NCBI GenBank assembly: GCA_902764915.1
Contig: CACWXY010000006.1
Coordinates: 1-64,000, forward strand
From: an uncultured Eubacteriales bacterium
Lineage (GTDB): Bacteria; Bacillota; Clostridia; Christensenellales; Aristaeellaceae
Length of the DNA stretch: 64,000 bases
Direction of reading: 5' to 3'
The notes below the pieces were generated by a model that made no database searches, had not been told where the DNA came from, and was given only the letters and a program-made list of their open reading frames with translations. A program made the translations under genes and the position numbers. Shown in pieces: positions 7,136 to 15,993 of this stretch (position 1 is its first letter; each line of letters opens with the position of its first letter).

Positions 7136-8827
7136 ATGAATCACGGCGCCATGCTGAATGCCTATCCCGACAGTCTGGGCGGAAACCTGGGATCGATTGT
7201 GTCCCTGCTGGAACGCCCGGAGATGAAGGATGTCTTCCGCTCTTTCTATATTCTCCCCAGCGTGTTTCATACCGACCTGGACCGCGGGTTCTCCGTTATC
7301 AGCTATGATCTGAACCAGTGTCTGACCAGTCCGGAGGACATGCCGCGCCTGCAGAAGCTTGGACTGGATCTGAAGCTTGACTTTATCCTGAACCATCTTT
7401 CTGTACTCTCCCCTCAGTTCCAGGATATTGTGGAAAAAGGAGATGCCTCGCCCTATCGGGACTTCTTCATTGACTGGAACCGGTTCTGGGAAGGCAAAGG
7501 CACCATGACTGCGGAGGGCTATATCCAGCCGGATCCGGAATATATCCAGGACATGTTTTTCCGCAAGCCCGGACTTCCGATTCTGATGGTCCGCTTCCCG
7601 GACGGACGCGAGGTACCCTACTGGAATACATTCTATCAGGATGTGCACTACGATGCGCCTGACACGCAGGACCTGATGCGTGCCCTGCACCTGCAGTACA
7701 CCCAGGCCCAGATACTTTCCGAGTGCATCCAAACGTCACTTGCCTCCGGGATGCGTCCGGAAAGCATCGACTATCCGCCGTTCCTGTCCAACGACCAGCA
7801 GGCGGAAACCATACGTTTCCTGGAAGGCCGACGGAAGTATCTGGGACAGATGGATGTCAATATTGCCTCCCCGCTTGTATGGGACTACTATGATCAGGTA
7901 CTTGCCACGCTCGCGCGCTATGGCGCATCCATTGTGCGCCTGGACGCGTTCGGCTATGCCTCCAAACTGCCGGGGCGGCGCAATTTCATGAATGAACCGG
8001 AAACCTGGGATGTACTGGAGCGTGTGCGCACCATGGCCGACCGTCATGGCGTCACCCTGCTTCCGGAAATCCACGCCGCCTATGCTGAGGGCAGCTATGC
8101 ACAGGTCACGGAAAAAGGCTACATGACTTATGACTTTTTCCTCCCGGGTCTGGTCATTGACGCCATTGAAAACCACGACGGACATATGCTGGCGCGCTGG
8201 GCAGAGGAACTCCAGGCGCGGCATATGCGCACCGTGAATATGCTGGGCTGTCATGATGGCATTCCCATGCTGGACCTGAAGGGCTTCCTGCCGGAAGACC
8301 GCATTCAGGCATTGATTGATCGGATCGTTGAACGCGGCGGCCTGATCAAGAATCTGCATGGTCAGAAGAATGTCTATTATCAGGTTAACGCCACCTATTA
8401 CAGTGCACTGGGTGCCGATGACCGGAAGATGCTTCTGGCCCGCGCCTTACAGCTGTTCATGCCCGGAAAACCGCAGGTATGGTACCTGGACCTGTTTGCG
8501 GGACGCAATGATACGGACGCAGTGGCACGCAGCGGTCCCGCAGGGCATAAGGAAATCAATCGAACCAATCTCACAGTACAGGACATCGAGGCACGCCTGC
8601 AATGGCCGATCGTCCAGTCTCAGCTGGCGCTTCTTCGGATGCGCAATACCTGTCAAGCCTTTGGTTTTGATGCGCGCTGCACGATCGAAACACCGTCCGA
8701 AGGACAGCTGCGCCTGACCTGGGAAAATCAGGGCGTCACAGCCTGCCTGGACGCGGATCTTACCCGCTGTGCGTTCACTGTATCCGCTGCATGTCCGGAT
8801 GGTCCCTTTCACTTTGTACAAGAATGA
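7136..8827 (+). CDS. GH13_18 sugar phosphorylase (sucrose phosphorylase family)
   Basis: A 563-residue TIM-barrel enzyme of the sucrose-phosphorylase subfamily of GH13. Family landmarks are in order: NAYPDSLGG at the start, LDFILNHLS, the nucleophile D270 in VRLDAFGY, the acid/base E311 in LPEIH, and D374 in CHDG. QVNATYYSALG and PQVWYLDLFAGRND match the C-terminal part of the barrel. These enzymes split an alpha-glucoside with phosphate to give glucose 1-phosphate. About 65 extra residues (roughly 172-238) sit between the second part of domain B and the strand before the nucleophile, compared with bifidobacterial sucrose phosphorylase, so the acceptor specificity may differ. Sucrose, sucrose 6'-phosphate, glucosylglycerol or glucosylglycerate are family precedents; none is supported over the others. 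AAGGAGG precedes the ATG. Confidence 0.88.
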   Translation: MNHGAMLNAYPDSLGGNLGSIVSLLERPEMKDVFRSFYILPSVFHTDLDRGFSVISYDLNQCLTSPEDMPRLQKLGLDLKLDFILNHLSVLSPQFQDIVEKGDASPYRDFFIDWNRFWEGKGTMTAEGYIQPDPEYIQDMFFRKPGLPILMVRFPDGREVPYWNTFYQDVHYDAPDTQDLMRALHLQYTQAQILSECIQTSLASGMRPESIDYPPFLSNDQQAETIRFLEGRRKYLGQMDVNIASPLVWDYYDQVLATLARYGASIVRLDAFGYASKLPGRRNFMNEPETWDVLERVRTMADRHGVTLLPEIHAAYAEGSYAQVTEKGYMTYDFFLPGLVIDAIENHDGHMLARWAEELQARHMRTVNMLGCHDGIPMLDLKGFLPEDRIQALIDRIVERGGLIKNLHGQKNVYYQVNATYYSALGADDRKMLLARALQLFMPGKPQVWYLDLFAGRNDTDAVARSGPAGHKEINRTNLTVQDIEARLQWPIVQSQLALLRMRNTCQAFGFDARCTIETPSEGQLRLTWENQGVTACLDADLTRCAFTVSAACPDGPFHFVQE

Positions 8828-8841
8828 ACCGGAGGTGTCCC

Positions 8842-9483
8842 ATGCCCCTTCGAACCCTGGATGATCTTTATCTCTCCATGCCCTGGGACAGCATTGACGC
8901 CGTTGTCTTTGATGTGGGCGGAATCCTCATTGATATGTCGCCGCAGGATGTGCTTGCGCACCTTTTCCCCGATCAGCAGGACAAGTATCCGGACCTTCTC
9001 AGGAAAATGATCCGCACGCCCTACTGGAATATGGTTGACAGCGGTGCGCTTTCCCTGGAAGAAACCATTGATGCCATGACTGGACGGGATGAGGCATTGC
9101 GACCTATGATCCACGCTTTCATGACCCGCTGGCCAGAATTCAATTTTGCCGTGGAGGAGGGCGTAGAAGCCGTACATACCTGTAAGGCACACGGAAAAAA
9201 GCTCTATATCCTCAGCAATTATCCGGATGAGCACTTCGCATATAATGAACGGAAGTTTCCCTTTCTTACCCTGTTCGACGGGATTGTTGTCTCTGCCCGG
9301 GAACACATGCTTAAGCCCAAGCCGGACATCTATCGTCTTCTGACACAGCGCTATGCACTAAGCCCTTCCCGTGTACTGTTTATTGACGATACACCGGCCA
9401 ATATTGAAGGCGCTTTTGCTGCCGGCTGGCAGGGGTTTTGCATGAATCAGCCGGGAAAGCTTCGCACTTTTCTCTGCAGCTGA
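8842..9483 (+). CDS. HAD-family phosphatase, YihX-like
   Basis: A 213-residue haloacid-dehalogenase phosphatase. The start at 8842 is chosen because GGAGG lies 6 nt upstream. Motif I is FDVGGILID (nucleophile D24), motif II ILSNYPDEH, then KPKPDIY, and motif IV LFIDDTPANIEGA. The glycine two residues after the nucleophile, in place of the usual Asp, and the FIDD-NIEGA block resemble E. coli YihX, a glucose-1-phosphate phosphatase. Following a phosphorylase that releases glucose 1-phosphate, it may dephosphorylate that product or another sugar phosphate. It is the last gene of the operon. Confidence 0.82.
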   Translation: MPLRTLDDLYLSMPWDSIDAVVFDVGGILIDMSPQDVLAHLFPDQQDKYPDLLRKMIRTPYWNMVDSGALSLEETIDAMTGRDEALRPMIHAFMTRWPEFNFAVEEGVEAVHTCKAHGKKLYILSNYPDEHFAYNERKFPFLTLFDGIVVSAREHMLKPKPDIYRLLTQRYALSPSRVLFIDDTPANIEGAFAAGWQGFCMNQPGKLRTFLCS

Positions 9484-9484
9484 A

Positions 9485-9560
9485 ATAACGCCTGTTTCAG
9501 GAAATGGCAAGCATGCTCCGTATATGATCCCATTCCCTGCACCTCAAAAACCGGCGTTAT
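9485..9560 (+). terminator. Long imperfect hairpin after the sugar operon
   Basis: Two nested stems: ATAACGCC (9485-9492) pairs perfectly with GGCGTTAT (9553-9560), and CAGGAAATGG (9498-9507) pairs at nine of ten positions with CCATTCCCTG (9530-9539). It begins right at the stop of the HAD gene and is followed by CTCTGTTTTCC. It is probably the operon terminator or a 3'-end stabilising structure, though the T-run is poor. Confidence 0.4.
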
Positions 9561-9648
9561 CTCTGTTTTCCGCACTGCCTGCGAACTGCAAAGAAATCGC
9601 CGGTTATCTTTTGGGGGATCACATTGCATCCTGCCGTTTGCCCAGTCG

Positions 9649-9677
9649 TTGACAGAAGCCCCACTCTCCCTTACATT
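9649..9677 (+). promoter_or_regulatory. Promoter of the VOC gene
   Basis: TTGACA (9649-9654), a 17-bp spacer and TACATT (9672-9677), giving a start near 9684 and a leader of about 55 nt. The perfect -35 and spacing are convincing; the -10 is four of six. It shows that the VOC gene is probably a separate transcription unit. Confidence 0.65.
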
Positions 9678-9737
9678 CCTGGAAGACTGATCCATGACTT
9701 TTGCAGACAAGTACACATAAGCAGGGAGGATTGATCT

Positions 9738-10214
9738 ATGAGCATGAGCAAAATTCTTGAACACGTCCGTTTTTCCCAGGTGGGCTTTGTCGTCCACGAT
9801 CTTGAAACAACGAAGCAGGTATATGCCGCTCTGTTCGGTGTTCCCGTTCCTCCAACAGTCACCGGCGGCGAATATGAAGTCACACACTGCTCCATCGCCG
9901 GGAAACCGGCACCGGAAGCCAAATGCAAAATGGCATTTTTTGACCTGCGTCCCGGCGTTCAGCTTGAGCTTATTGAGCCCAATGAGGCACCTTCTGTATG
10001 GCGGGATATCCTCAATGAAAAGGGCGAAGGCATTCATCACATCGCCTTTAATGTAGACGATACAGATGCCGTCGTAAAGGTACTGCAGGAAGAATACGGT
10101 GCAGACGTCGAGCAGCACGGGCTTTATGGAGATGCCAGCGGACAGTATACCTATCTGAATGCGGAAAAAAAACTGAAATGCCGTATTGAGCTGCTGGAAT
10201 CCTTCCGTAAATAA
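9738..10214 (+). CDS. VOC-superfamily (glyoxalase/epimerase-like) protein
   Basis: A 158-residue protein of the vicinal oxygen chelate fold, with two beta-alpha-beta-beta-beta modules. The first runs from FSQVGFVVHDLE to FFDLRPGVQLELIEP and the second from GIHHIAFNVDD to CRIELLES. Possible metal ligands are the His of VVHDL, the Glu of LELIE, the His of GIHHIAF and the Glu of RIELLE, the arrangement seen in methylmalonyl-CoA epimerase and glyoxalase I. The substrate is unknown. AGCAGGGAGG lies just upstream of the ATG. Confidence 0.82.
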   Translation: MSMSKILEHVRFSQVGFVVHDLETTKQVYAALFGVPVPPTVTGGEYEVTHCSIAGKPAPEAKCKMAFFDLRPGVQLELIEPNEAPSVWRDILNEKGEGIHHIAFNVDDTDAVVKVLQEEYGADVEQHGLYGDASGQYTYLNAEKKLKCRIELLESFRK

Positions 10215-10311
10215 AACAGCGCCGGCTGTCTGTAATCAGAGTCAATGAAAGACCTGACCGGTCATGCGTATCATTTTCGCATCCGATGCCTTTTCCTTAG
10301 TTTTTAAATAA

Positions 10312-10366
10312 GCTCCCCCTGAAGCAGACACTGGAAAAAGAAAAACCAGCACGCTTCAGGGGGAGC
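10312..10366. terminator. Bidirectional terminator between VOC gene and relA
   Basis: A perfect 14-bp stem (10312-10325 with 10353-10366), with an inner CTGG/CCAG pair in the loop. It lies between two convergent genes. An AAATA/TTTTT stretch sits on the left side, read as a T-rich run on the minus strand, and CTTTC on the right, so it probably stops both transcripts. Confidence 0.75.
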
Positions 10367-10487
10367 CTTTCACAGTCCGTTATCGGTTTTGTGCTTTTCT
10401 TTTCATTGATAAATGGGACATTCGTAAGTCATGGCACAGCGGATAGATGCGCTGCCAGACGGTCCCTGTCTTTTCACATGCACAGTC

Positions 10488-12668
10488 TCAGCCAGTGACC
10501 CGATACACGTCAATGACATCGCTTCTGCGCTGCAGTTGCCGGATCACGCTGTCCATCTGGTCGCGGGAGCGTACTTCCAGCACCAGACGGATCGTTGCAA
10601 TCTTATTCTTGTCCATACCTGAGGAACTGTTCCGGATCGGAACGCCCATTTCTCCGAGGAACGAGGTAACCTCGCCCAGAAGTCCTACATGATCATAGGC
10701 CATAACCTTAATGGACACACAGAAGGAACCTGCGTTCGTATCCGCCCAAGCGACCTTGACCTGCCGCTCCGGGTCTCCGTTCTGCGCATTAATGCACTCT
10801 GCCTTATGCACGGTAACCCCGCGTCCGCGAGTGACATAGCCCACAATATCGTCGCCCGGTACAGGAGAGCAGCACTTGGCAAAGCGCACCGGAATATCCA
10901 TATCATCAAAGCCTTCCAGGTATACGCCGTTGCTGACATGCCCGGTAGGCTTGGCCGACGGGGTCTCGTCTGCCTTGGGCAGATGCGGTTCCCGGGAGCG
11001 CTGTTCTTCCATCAGGCGGGACACCACATACGAAGATGACATGCCGCCATATCCGACCGCGCCGAGAATATCATCCATCTCCTGGAAGCCGTACTTGCGC
11101 ATGATCGGCTCACAGAACTCCGGCTTCATCAGATCCCCGAACGTGGCACCGCGCCGCTTGCACTCATGCTCCAGCATACTGCGTCCGATTTCGATATTCT
11201 CCCCGCGCAGCTCCTTTTTCAGGAACTGCCGGATCTTCGAGCGCGCCTGCGCTGTCTTGCAGATCCGCAGCCAGTCCGTGCTGGGGCCCTTGGAATTGGT
11301 GCTGGTCATGATCTCCACACGGTCGCCCGTCTGCAGTTCCGTGTCCAGCGGCACAATCCGGCCGTTTACCTTGGCACCGATGCACTTGTTCCCGACCGCG
11401 GAGTGAATCGCATAGGCAAAGTCCAGGGGCGTCGCACCTTTGGCCATGGAAATGACATCGCCCTTGGGCGTAAAGAGAAATACTTCCTCGGAAAAAAGGT
11501 CTGTTTTCAGGGTATCCACAAACTCCTGAGAATCCCGCGTATCATTCTGCCAGTCCAGGATCTGACGTACCCAGAAGAGCTTACTGTCCAGCTCCGAGGC
11601 CGGGCCGTTCCCTTCCTTATAGCGCCAGTGGGCTGCAATGCCATACTCGGCCACCCGGTGCATGTCCCATGTGCGGATCTGCACCTCAAAGGGGAACGGT
11701 ATCTTGCGCCCGCCCACCACTGTGGTGTGCAGGGACTGATACATGTTTGCCTTCGGCACGGATATGTAATCCTTGAACCGCCCCGGCATCTGGTTCCACA
11801 GCGTATGCACAATGCCCAGTACCGCATAGCAGTCCTGGACGGTATCCACAATGACGCGGATCGCAATCAGGTCAAAGATCTGTTCAAAGGGCTTATTCTG
11901 CAGAACCATTTTCCGATAGATGGAATAGAAATGCTTGGGACGCCCATCAATGTCGTAGTGGATCTGCGCCTCGTCCAGTTTCTGACTGAGCTCATCAATG
12001 ACCATACGCAGCGAATCCTGGCGCTCCTGGCGTTTCATGCCCACCTTCTGCACCAGCATCTGATAACCGTCCGGATCCAGGTACCGAAGCGACAGGTCTT
12101 CCAGTTCCGTCTTAATCGCGTACACGCCCAGCCGGTGAGCCAGTGGCGCGTAGATATCCAGTGTCTCCCGGGCAATGGCGACCTGTCGGTCCCGGGACTG
12201 GTATTTCAGAGTGCGCATGTTATGCAGACGGTCTGCCAGCTTAATAAGCACGACCCGGATATCCCGGCTCATGGCCAGAATCATTTTCCGCAGGCTTTCC
12301 GCCTGTGCCTCCTCGCGATTGGCAAAGTCCAGTTTATTGAGCTTTGTCACGCCGTCCACAAGCTGGGCAACCTCTTTGCCGAACTCGCGCTCGATGTCTG
12401 CCAGTGTAATGCTCTCCACATCCTCCACCGTGTCGTGGAGAAGACCGGCCGCAATCGTCGGCGGATCAATCATCAGTTCCGTGAGAATGCTCGCTACAAA
12501 GCAGGGATGGATAAAGTACGGTTCCCCGCTCTTGCGCTTCTGATTGGCATGCGCTTTCTCCGCGTAATGATATGCCTTTTCCACCAGCAGATACCCGTCT
12601 CCGGGATTGTACTTCTTGACCCGATTCAGCATCTGGTCCAAAGGCATTTCCTCAAATACTGTGAACAT
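10488..12668 (-). CDS. relA: Bifunctional (p)ppGpp synthetase/hydrolase RelA/SpoT
   Basis: A stringent-response enzyme of 726 residues. The start at 12668 is chosen from three in-frame ATGs because AGGAGG lies 6 nt upstream of it. Domains in order: an HD hydrolase with intact HDTVED (residues 78-83), a synthetase domain with RPKHFYSIYRKM, a TGS domain (VFLFTPKGDVISMAKG), a conserved Cys/His-containing helical region (RFAKCCSPVPGDDIVGY) and a C-terminal ACT domain. With the HD motif intact it should both make and degrade (p)ppGpp. The start overlaps the recJ end by 17 nt, implying coupled translation. A terminator follows at 10312-10366. Confidence 0.96.
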   Translation of the reverse strand: MFTVFEEMPLDQMLNRVKKYNPGDGYLLVEKAYHYAEKAHANQKRKSGEPYFIHPCFVASILTELMIDPPTIAAGLLHDTVEDVESITLADIEREFGKEVAQLVDGVTKLNKLDFANREEAQAESLRKMILAMSRDIRVVLIKLADRLHNMRTLKYQSRDRQVAIARETLDIYAPLAHRLGVYAIKTELEDLSLRYLDPDGYQMLVQKVGMKRQERQDSLRMVIDELSQKLDEAQIHYDIDGRPKHFYSIYRKMVLQNKPFEQIFDLIAIRVIVDTVQDCYAVLGIVHTLWNQMPGRFKDYISVPKANMYQSLHTTVVGGRKIPFPFEVQIRTWDMHRVAEYGIAAHWRYKEGNGPASELDSKLFWVRQILDWQNDTRDSQEFVDTLKTDLFSEEVFLFTPKGDVISMAKGATPLDFAYAIHSAVGNKCIGAKVNGRIVPLDTELQTGDRVEIMTSTNSKGPSTDWLRICKTAQARSKIRQFLKKELRGENIEIGRSMLEHECKRRGATFGDLMKPEFCEPIMRKYGFQEMDDILGAVGYGGMSSSYVVSRLMEEQRSREPHLPKADETPSAKPTGHVSNGVYLEGFDDMDIPVRFAKCCSPVPGDDIVGYVTRGRGVTVHKAECINAQNGDPERQVKVAWADTNAGSFCVSIKVMAYDHVGLLGEVTSFLGEMGVPIRNSSSGMDKNKIATIRLVLEVRSRDQMDSVIRQLQRRSDVIDVYRVTG

Positions 12669-15027
12669 ATCCATCCTCCTTCCCATGGGACTGTGTTCTT
12701 TGAATATACTGATAAAGAGCACTGTTGCTCGGCCTATGGGTTTTCTTTTCCTTTTCCTCCTGCGTCAGTATGACACGGGAGGCATGCATGCCGTCCTCGG
12801 ATATGCGGACAAGCCCCGCTTCATCCAGAACAGCCAGCACCAGAAGCGCCTGCATAGGAGACTGCTGCGTGCGCCTGCAGTAAGCATAGAGGCCTTCTTC
12901 CTGCAGAGGAAGATTCTGATACACCTTTCCTATGGCATCCCGGGAAATATGAATGTGCTCCCAGAAAGACCCGATGCCTTCCAGACAGTACAGGCGCGCT
13001 CTCCTGCAGGATGTGCGGATCAGGCCTACACGCTCCTGCAGACAGGTGTCATCCAGGAATACCACGGAATGAAAGACATCCGGCAGCGACTCCAGGGGTG
13101 GGGATACCGCCAGGGATGTAAAGCCCCGCAGATTGGGAATGCGGCCTACGCCGACATCCATCTCCGCTGCCTGCAGCCAGAATTCCGCCTGCTTCCGCGT
13201 ATGTGCCAGGAGCAGTACACCGCCCTCTGCAAGGAGCTGTTCACGAACGAAATTGACACTGCATGCGGCAACGTTCGGTTGACTGTCCCTGAATGCATCT
13301 TCTTTCGCCACACAGGTCCGTATTTCCTGCAACCAGGGGAGAAAAAAGCGCTCCTCAGAAGGCAAAGCCTCGGCAGAGCGCGCCATCTGCAGGCTTTCCA
13401 CCTGCAGCTGCGGGCTCCGGTATCCATGATACTCGTTTTCTCCCGGGCATGCGACAGCATCTACGCACACAACCCCGGTGGCGGCAAACGCACCCTGCGA
13501 GAAAGCGATTCCCTTTACATAATCGGTTCCCTGCCGCAGCGTCAGCTGCAGATGCTGCCCGTCCTTTCCCACCGGCCTTGCCATATCCACATGCGCATTT
13601 TCGATGAGAAACCGGGGAGACGGGTTCCCAAACCCGCAGGGTTCCAGAATCTTCAGCGCTTCACAGCGCTCCAGGGTCACTTCCGAAAGCGGGAGTACAT
13701 CGTCATACTCGCATACCGGTATCATGCACCCCGCATCGCAGTTTTCCTGAATGGCACGATTCAGATGCTTCCGGAAAGCATCCACTTTCTCCGCCGGCAT
13801 GGTCAGTCCAGCAGCCTGTTCATGCCCGCCGAAATGATGCAGATCTCCCTCGCATTTCCGGAGCATGTCATAGATATTGACGCCCGGTACCGAGCGGCAG
13901 CTTCCTGTTGCATCCGCTCCTTCCCTGGTAAGAACAATGGTGGGCATATGGAATTTCTCACAGATTTTACCGGCCACAAGCCCGATGACGCCCCGATTCC
14001 ATCCGTCACCCATGACGACAATCGCACGGTCGTCATAAAAATCCACGCATGTCTCCACCATACCGAGCGCCTGCTCTGTAATCTCGTCCTGTTCCTTGCG
14101 TCTGCGCTGATTGTTCTCCTCCAGATGCTCCGCAATCCGCCGGGCAGTCTCCTCGTCTCCTGTCAGCAGAAGCTCCACGCACTGGGAAGCGTCTTCCATG
14201 CGTCCGCCGGCATTAATGCGCGGCGCCAGCCGGAATGCGATCTGCGTGCTCGTCATGGGAAGCGTTACTGAGGCACACTGACAGAGGGCCCGTATGCCCG
14301 GACGCTCGCCTGCATCCATGTGCTTCATGCCCTCCGCTACAATAATCCGATTCTCGTCAATCAGCGTCACAATATCTGCGACCGTGGCCAGTGCCGCCAG
14401 GTCAATCCGCCGCAGAACACCTTCCATTCCCAGAAGCGCCTGGGTTATTTTCAGGGCAACCCCAGCCCCACAGAGCCTGCGGAACGGATACGCGCCCAGC
14501 AGCGGGTTCAGCACTGCATCCGCCTTGGGAAGATCAGGCGGGAGCTGGTGGTGGTCGGTTACAATGACCCGCATGCCCCGCTGGCGCGCCAGGTCCACTT
14601 CCTCCACCGAGGAAATCCCGCAGTCCACGGTAATCAGCAGCCGGAAATCCCCCGACAGCCTGCTCACTGCCTGCCGGTTCAGACCATAGCCCTCCGCATG
14701 CCTGGAGGGAATATAGTAGCTTGCGTCAATGCCCAGGTCGCGGAGCGTTTCCAGCATAATCGTCGTGGCGCAGACGCCGTCCACGTCATAATCCCCATAG
14801 ACGACAACCCTGTCCCCGTTCTTCGCGGCATCCCGGATAAGCCGGACCGCGCAGTCCATGTCCTGCATCTGAAAAGGGTCGTGAAGGTCTGAGAGCAGGG
14901 GGCGCAGAAAACGCTGGGCCTTCTGTTCGGTATCCACACCCCGGTTATACAGGATTTCAGAAAGCCACGCCGGCACGCCTTCAATGGCGCGTTCATGCGG
15001 TTTGCCGCGGCGTACATAGCGTATCAT
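12652..15027 (-). CDS. recJ: Single-stranded-DNA exonuclease RecJ
   Basis: A 5'-3' exonuclease of 791 residues. The start at 15027 follows GGGGAG. The DHH-phosphoesterase motifs are intact: YGDYDVDGVCA (around residue 78), PSRHAEGYGLN, TVDCGISS and VTDHHQLP, and DHHA1/OB domain sequence follows (GGHEQAAGLTM, DYVKGIAFSQG). The C-terminal 200 residues, after the OB domain, are the extended type seen in Firmicutes RecJ. It acts in recombination, mismatch repair and base excision repair. It lies downstream of secDF, past a hairpin at 15055-15085, and overlaps relA. Confidence 0.94.
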   Translation of the reverse strand: MIRYVRRGKPHERAIEGVPAWLSEILYNRGVDTEQKAQRFLRPLLSDLHDPFQMQDMDCAVRLIRDAAKNGDRVVVYGDYDVDGVCATTIMLETLRDLGIDASYYIPSRHAEGYGLNRQAVSRLSGDFRLLITVDCGISSVEEVDLARQRGMRVIVTDHHQLPPDLPKADAVLNPLLGAYPFRRLCGAGVALKITQALLGMEGVLRRIDLAALATVADIVTLIDENRIIVAEGMKHMDAGERPGIRALCQCASVTLPMTSTQIAFRLAPRINAGGRMEDASQCVELLLTGDEETARRIAEHLEENNQRRRKEQDEITEQALGMVETCVDFYDDRAIVVMGDGWNRGVIGLVAGKICEKFHMPTIVLTREGADATGSCRSVPGVNIYDMLRKCEGDLHHFGGHEQAAGLTMPAEKVDAFRKHLNRAIQENCDAGCMIPVCEYDDVLPLSEVTLERCEALKILEPCGFGNPSPRFLIENAHVDMARPVGKDGQHLQLTLRQGTDYVKGIAFSQGAFAATGVVCVDAVACPGENEYHGYRSPQLQVESLQMARSAEALPSEERFFLPWLQEIRTCVAKEDAFRDSQPNVAACSVNFVREQLLAEGGVLLLAHTRKQAEFWLQAAEMDVGVGRIPNLRGFTSLAVSPPLESLPDVFHSVVFLDDTCLQERVGLIRTSCRRARLYCLEGIGSFWEHIHISRDAIGKVYQNLPLQEEGLYAYCRRTQQSPMQALLVLAVLDEAGLVRISEDGMHASRVILTQEEKEKKTHRPSNSALYQYIQRTQSHGKEDGYVHSI

Positions 15028-15054
15028 GTTTTCTCCCCCCTTCCCGACGGAAAA

Positions 15055-15085
15055 GGGAGGTGACTGCACAGCGCAGGCACCTCCC
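15055..15085 (-). terminator. Hairpin between secF and recJ
   Basis: GGGAGGTG (15055-15062) pairs perfectly with CACCTCCC (15078-15085), with an inner CTGC/GCAG pairing. Read on the minus strand it is followed by TTTTCC. It lies 18 nt after the secF stop. It looks like a terminator or attenuator that may reduce transcription into recJ and relA, for which no separate promoter was recognised. Confidence 0.6.
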
Positions 15086-15102
15086 GTCAACACCTGTTTC
15101 TC

Positions 15103-15993
15103 TTATGCCTTCTTCTTGGACTTGCGAAGCTTGCCCTCGAGGAACGCCCAGACATAGCCATTGATCATATTGGCAGAGTACACACCGGACAGAATACCGA
15201 TGATAATCGGCAGAGCGAACTCCTTGATGGAGGCCACACCGAGCACATACAACGCCACGATGGTAATCAGCGTTGTAATCGTGGTATTGAGCGTACGGCC
15301 CAGGCACTCCTTCACAGAGCGGTTCACAATCGTCACGCGGTCCGCCGCAGGCGACTTGCGGGTGTTCTCACGGATACGGTCAAAGATAACAATGGTATTG
15401 TTGATGGAATAGCCTACAATGGTCAGCATGGCGGCGATGAAGGTGGAGTTCATCTGCAGGATGGACCGCAGGAGAACCATGAAGGAGAGCATCATCAGCA
15501 CGTCATGGATCAGCCCCAGCACAGCGGCCAGACCGCTGGACAGGTCAAAGCGGATGGCAATATACACGAGCATCAGGGCGCTGGCGATCAGCACAGACCA
15601 GAATGCATTGCTCAGAAGCGTTCTGCCGGCCACAGGACCGACATAGTTGACTTCGCCGCTCTGCTTCACATCCGGATAGACTTCCGCGATCTTGGTCTCA
15701 AAGTTCTGCTGAATCGCCTGGACATCCTCGGTATTGATGTCCTTGATACGGATATTCACTTCATTGTGAGCGGCGCCCTGCACGGAGATGTTCGCTTCTA
15801 CGCCCATCTCTTTCAGAACAGCCTCCACATCGCTCTGGGTGACTTCCTTGCCCATGTCATACTGCATGGAAAGGCCTCCGGCAAAGTCAATGCCCTGGTT
15901 AATCCCATGGCCGAACAGTGTCAGGATCAGAGCGAGCACAAAAATGCATACAGAAACGGTCAGGCAGATCCTGGAACGATTCTTCACGTTCAT
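15103..15993 (-). CDS. secF: Protein translocase subunit SecF
   Basis: A 296-residue membrane protein that works with SecD to use the proton motive force in late steps of Sec export. The start at 15993 overlaps the last base of the secD stop (TAATG), with GGAGGAG upstream. Features: N-terminal membrane segment, periplasmic loop starting GINQGIDFAGG, and five further segments with the RND-type motifs GYSINNTIVIFDRIREN and ECLGRTLNTTITT. It ends in a Lys-rich tail. SecD and SecF are separate here, unlike the fused SecDF of Bacillus subtilis. Confidence 0.95.
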   Translation of the reverse strand: MNVKNRSRICLTVSVCIFVLALILTLFGHGINQGIDFAGGLSMQYDMGKEVTQSDVEAVLKEMGVEANISVQGAAHNEVNIRIKDINTEDVQAIQQNFETKIAEVYPDVKQSGEVNYVGPVAGRTLLSNAFWSVLIASALMLVYIAIRFDLSSGLAAVLGLIHDVLMMLSFMVLLRSILQMNSTFIAAMLTIVGYSINNTIVIFDRIRENTRKSPAADRVTIVNRSVKECLGRTLNTTITTLITIVALYVLGVASIKEFALPIIIGILSGVYSANMINGYVWAFLEGKLRKSKKKA

